A DNA stretch of 6,507 nucleotides, from the NCBI GenBank assembly GCA_027011425.1, contig JALUZX010000683.1, positions 1-6,507 on the forward strand. The letters run 5' to 3'. This document shows positions 6,214 through 6,507 of this stretch, piece by piece. The notes below the pieces were generated by a model, which saw only the letters and a program-made list of their open reading frames with translations, was not told the origin of the DNA and did no database searches. How positions within the stretch are numbered: the stretch's first letter is position 1; each line of letters begins with the position of its first letter. A program made the translations under genes and the position numbers. This stretch comes from Planctomycetota bacterium (GTDB lineage Bacteria > Planctomycetota > UBA1135 > JALUZX01).

Positions 6214-6507
6214 GTGAAAATTCTTGCCGCCCTTCTTCTGGCCTCTTTGGCGGGGTCCGGGATTCCGGCCCAGAGTCTTTTTGTGGAAGCCGAGGGCTTC
6301 GAGCACCGGGGCGGCTGGGTGAACGACGCCCAGTTCATGGACCAGATGGGTTCGCCCTACCTCCTGGCCCACGGACTGGGGAGGCCCGTCACGGACGCCT
6401 GGACACCGGTTGTGTTTTCGGAAATGGGGAAATACCGTGCCTGGGTCCGGACGCGGGACTGGACGGCGCCCTGGAAGGTTCCGGGCCATCCCGGGCGGTT
6501 CCGGGTC
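6214..6507 (+). CDS. N-terminus of an exported FAD-dependent-oxidoreductase-type protein, 3' end outside window
   Basis: The frame runs open for 98 codons from GTG to the window edge. Residues 1-19 are a signal peptide (M-K, a Leu/Ala-rich core, likely cut after I-P-A before Q20). Residues 23-98 contain V-E-A-E-G-F, R-G-G-W-V, Q-F-M-D-Q-M-G-S-P-Y-L-L-A-H-G-L-G-x-P-V (40-59), Y-R-A-W-V-R-T-R-D-W (74-83) and P-G-x-F (93-96). I recognise this as the N-terminal module found ahead of an FAD_oxidored (Rossmann-type) domain in secreted FAD-dependent oxidoreductases of Planctomycetota and Bacteroidota, often annotated 'FAD-dependent oxidoreductase' or 'xanthan lyase'. The FAD domain itself would lie beyond the window, so the activity is inferred from the N-terminal match only. 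The module looks like a beta-sandwich, possibly carbohydrate-binding. The gene is divergent from GH31, which suggests a joint role in extracytoplasmic sugar or glycan processing. Confidence 0.85.
   Translation, partial: MKILAALLLASLAGSGIPAQSLFVEAEGFEHRGGWVNDAQFMDQMGSPYLLAHGLGRPVTDAWTPVVFSEMGKYRAWVRTRDWTAPWKVPGHPGRFRV

Overview
The window is a GC-rich (roughly two-thirds G+C by eye) stretch of bacterial chromosome. It holds three complete genes and two genes cut by the window edges. Protein style points to a high-GC Planctomycetota-like lineage, with Acidobacteriota as an alternative. The grounds are an exported TlpA-like thioredoxin with a long helical N-terminus, a GH31 enzyme with a C-terminal 'W..GPF ... 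GSDD' sensory or binding module, and an FAD-oxidoreductase-type N-terminal module. This assignment is an inference from remembered family resemblance, not a measurement. No rRNA, tRNA, CRISPR array, insertion sequence or phage gene was seen.

Layout. (1) Positions 2-841, plus strand: the C-terminal part of a polytopic membrane protein with a C-terminal soluble domain, resembling GT-C-like/DUF6541-type envelope proteins. (2) Positions 848-1906, minus strand: an exported TlpA/ResA-type thioredoxin-fold protein, convergent with (1), with 6 bp between the stop codons. Its probable intrinsic terminator (785-820, minus strand) lies inside the coding end of gene 1. (3) Positions 1907-2097: a divergent intergenic region with a strong GC hairpin and related near-palindromic motifs. 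(4) Positions 2098-2667, plus strand: a small cytosolic HD-superfamily phosphohydrolase. (5) Positions 2668-2757: a convergent gap with two hairpins. (6) Positions 2758-6090, minus strand: a large (1110 aa), probably exported GH31 glycoside hydrolase with an atypical nucleophile motif and a roughly 360-residue C-terminal extension. (7) Positions 6091-6213: a second divergent intergenic region. (8) Positions 6214-6507, plus strand: the first 98 codons of an exported protein starting at GTG. Its sequence matches the N-terminal module that precedes FAD-dependent oxidoreductase domains.

How they may work together. The GH31 enzyme and the FAD-oxidoreductase-type protein are divergently transcribed from one 123-bp region and both look exported, so they may be co-regulated in extracytoplasmic carbohydrate processing. 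The TlpA-like protein and the HD hydrolase also share a divergent promoter region but have no evident functional link. Nothing here proves a new defence or mobile system; the most notable points are the GH31/FAD pairing, the unusual GH31 architecture and the terminator embedded in an opposing gene.
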